From positions 1 to 5,603 of the forward strand of contig JASLXL010000279.1 in assembly GCA_030740335.1 (NCBI GenBank): a stretch of 5,603 nt of DNA, given 5' to 3'. The DNA comes from SAR202 cluster bacterium (GTDB lineage Bacteria > Chloroflexota > Dehalococcoidia > SAR202 > CAJWER01). Shown here one piece after another: positions 4,343-5,603 of this stretch. The notes below the pieces were generated by a model, which saw only the letters and a program-made list of their open reading frames with translations, was not told the origin of the DNA and did not search any database. The position numbers and the translations under genes were made by a program. How positions within the stretch are numbered: position 1 is the stretch's first letter; every line of letters begins with the position of its first letter.

Positions 4343-5603
4343 ATGGGGAAAGGGCTTGCGGTAGCGGTGATCGCCGCGCTAGTTATAGCCGGCTGCTTCG
4401 ACTCCCATCAAATCACGCCAACCCTCTTCACGCCCCCGGAAGGGCTCACAGTCACCGCGCTGGAATCCCGTTCCGCCACAGTACAACCAGACGGCACCCT
4501 TGCTTTAGAGCTAGAAACTTCCGCCATCGCGGTGAAGACTCTGAAGATCTTGACGGCGTCCTCCACCCAGGAAGTGGAGTTCGAGATCGCCATACTCTCG
4601 GGAATGCCGGTTCAGCAAGACGTACCCATCGACTCGGATATCTATCAGCTGATTCAGATCAGCCATCCAGGGCTTGACGATGGCGCTATTGACTTGGCAA
4701 ACATCGTCTTCGAGGTCGGGCGCGACTGGTTGGAGAGCGGAGGCCACGACCCCGGTGAGGTATTGTTGCAAAGATTTACCGACTCCTGGGTGCCGTTGTT
4801 GACCAGAATTGTCGGCCAAACCGCCGCCGAAGTCCGATACGAAGCAATATCCTCCGGTCTCTCCCTCTTCGCCGTCACCGCAGACTGGGGAAACGGTGAC
4901 CCTGGCCTGGCCGCCAGCCCGACTCCTACAGTTACCGCAGCAGCCGGACCCACTTCCTCTCCATTCCCCATTCTGATGAGCCCGTCTCCAACAGCTTTGC
5001 CACCGACACCGACTCGAACACCTCAGCCGCCTCCAACCGCAAGTCCTATCCCGGCTGTCACCGCCACCGCCACGGCCGCCCCCACGGCCACACCCACTCC
5101 CACTCCATTTCCCTCGGCGACGCCGACACCAACGCCTGTGATCAGCCCGACTCCGGTCGCACCGCCCAGCCCAAGCCCCACTCCAGCGCCAACCTCGACG
5201 GCAACGCCACGTCCTCCCGCCACCATAACACCCACGCCGCTTCCCGCTCCCACCTCAATCCCAACTCCACTGCCTATACCTACCGCGACGCCGACACCGA
5301 CGCAGACTTCGATCCCCACGCCCACGCAGCCCTCTGCTCCGGCCCTCACATCCACCCAGACGCCCCTTCCGACATCCACACCCCCGCCCCCGCAGCCCTC
5401 TGTTCCGGCCCCCACACCAACCCGGATGATCGTTCCGACCCCCACACCAACACCAACCCCCACAGCCACACCGACCCCGACTCCCACCCATACACCGACA
5501 CCCACTCCCACCCCACCGACAGACCCACGTTACGGTGTGGCGATCCTTGATCCCGAATCGCCAGCCGCGACTCAGAACTTCCTCGATGGGCTCGGTGTTG
5601 ACT
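4343..5603 (+). CDS. Lipoprotein with PGF-pre-PGF-like domain and long Pro/Thr stalk (3' end beyond window)
   Basis: An open frame of 420 codons from ATG to the right edge with no stop. Seen: a lipoprotein signal peptide (Lys3, hydrophobic core, lipobox IAGC with Cys18), then a folded domain of about residues 36-181. This domain matches my recollection of the PGF-pre-PGF family: IYQLIQIS at 100-107, IDLANIVFEVGRDWL at 116-130, a DPGEVLLQRF strand at 136-145 with W149 after it, and SGLSLFAVTAD at 171-181. Residues about 192-393 are a Pro/Thr/Ser/Ala stalk almost without charge. From about 396 a new domain begins (RYGVAILDPESP, then FLDGLGVD) and is cut off. Predicted to be anchored in the membrane by lipid at Cys18 and exposed outside the cell, with the C-terminal domain carried out by the stalk. 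Its function is unknown; the truncated domain may be the active part. Overlapping Gly-Val-rich frames on the minus strand are shadows of the stalk. Confidence 0.85.
   Translation, partial: MGKGLAVAVIAALVIAGCFDSHQITPTLFTPPEGLTVTALESRSATVQPDGTLALELETSAIAVKTLKILTASSTQEVEFEIAILSGMPVQQDVPIDSDIYQLIQISHPGLDDGAIDLANIVFEVGRDWLESGGHDPGEVLLQRFTDSWVPLLTRIVGQTAAEVRYEAISSGLSLFAVTADWGNGDPGLAASPTPTVTAAAGPTSSPFPILMSPSPTALPPTPTRTPQPPPTASPIPAVTATATAAPTATPTPTPFPSATPTPTPVISPTPVAPPSPSPTPAPTSTATPRPPATITPTPLPAPTSIPTPLPIPTATPTPTQTSIPTPTQPSAPALTSTQTPLPTSTPPPPQPSVPAPTPTRMIVPTPTPTPTPTATPTPTPTHTPTPTPTPPTDPRYGVAILDPESPAATQNFLDGLGVD
4916..5521 (+). repeat. Low-complexity Pro-Thr-coding repeat tract
   Basis: About 600 bases of C-rich sequence dominated by CCN and ACN codons, giving runs of PTPTPT and related variants. 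Codon choice is mixed (CCC, CCG, CCA, CCT; ACC, ACG, ACA, ACT), so selection appears to act on the amino acids rather than the DNA being a pure microsatellite. The longest near-perfect PT run lies toward the 3' end, about 5429-5521. Confidence 0.9.
5325..5456 (+). repeat. Two tandem copies of a 66-bp (22-codon) unit in the stalk
   Basis: Copy 1 (5325-5390) and copy 2 (5391-5456) both begin CGCAGCCCTCTG and share TTCCGAC at the same offset. By hand alignment they differ at about 16 of 66 positions. In the protein, QPSAPALTSTQT is followed 22 residues later by QPSVPAPTPTRM. The in-frame unit shows how the stalk may have lengthened by duplication. Confidence 0.7.

Noticed and set aside
4511..4971. 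Minus-strand frames opposite the lipoprotein's first domain
   Set aside because: They lie antisense to a frame with a clear lipobox and a domain pattern, and have no recognisable content of their own.
5023..5511. Minus-strand open frame of 162 codons, almost entirely Gly-Val repeats
   Set aside because: It is the reverse complement of the Pro/Thr-coding stalk (CC/AC-rich codons read backwards give GG/GT codons). The plus frame has a ribosome-binding site, signal peptide and recognisable domain; the minus frame has none of these.
4916..5521. CRISPR-like or satellite repeat array
   Set aside because: The periodicity is that of Pro-Thr codons. There are no constant direct repeats separated by unique spacers.

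Overview
The window reads as a piece of a bacterial cell-surface polysaccharide locus. It has moderately high GC and every supported gene is on the plus strand. The best guess for the source is an uncultured Chloroflexota bacterium (Dehalococcoidia/SAR202-like). That is an inference from protein style: a Wzz-tyrosine kinase fusion with a short extracytoplasmic loop, a lipoprotein with a very long Pro-Thr linker, and a PGF-pre-PGF-like domain, a combination I associate with that phylum. No rRNA, tRNA, CRISPR array, IS element or integrase is visible.

Layout: (1) 18-953, an extended short-chain dehydrogenase (NAD-dependent nucleotide-sugar epimerase/dehydratase). (2) 954-1210, a gap with no convincing gene. 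(3) 1211-2125, a sulfotransferase starting on TTG. (4) 2126 to about 2487, a leader-like gap with no convincing gene. (5) 2548-4038, a polysaccharide co-polymerase/tyrosine autokinase whose real N-terminus almost certainly lies upstream of the first ordinary start codon, probably near 2488. (6) 4066-4096, a perfect 14-bp hairpin that probably ends the polysaccharide transcription unit. (7) 4097-4342, a leader with two small hairpins and a weak promoter candidate. (8) 4343 to the right edge, an incomplete gene for a lipoprotein. It has a lipobox, a PGF-pre-PGF-like domain and a Pro/Thr stalk of about 200 residues, and then begins a new globular domain that is cut off. This gene has no stop codon inside the window, and the reverse strand of its stalk gives a misleading Gly-Val-rich open frame.

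How the genes may work together (inference): the epimerase/dehydratase supplies a modified nucleotide sugar, the sulfotransferase could sulfate the glycan or another cell-surface product, and the Wzz-kinase controls polymer length and export through tyrosine phosphorylation. The lipoprotein lies beyond the terminator and may be an independently expressed surface protein held away from the membrane by its stalk. The least routine items are the bacterial lipoprotein with a membrane-proximal PGF-pre-PGF-like domain, the repeat-built stalk, the missing conventional start of the kinase, and the sulfotransferase next to a polymerisation kinase.
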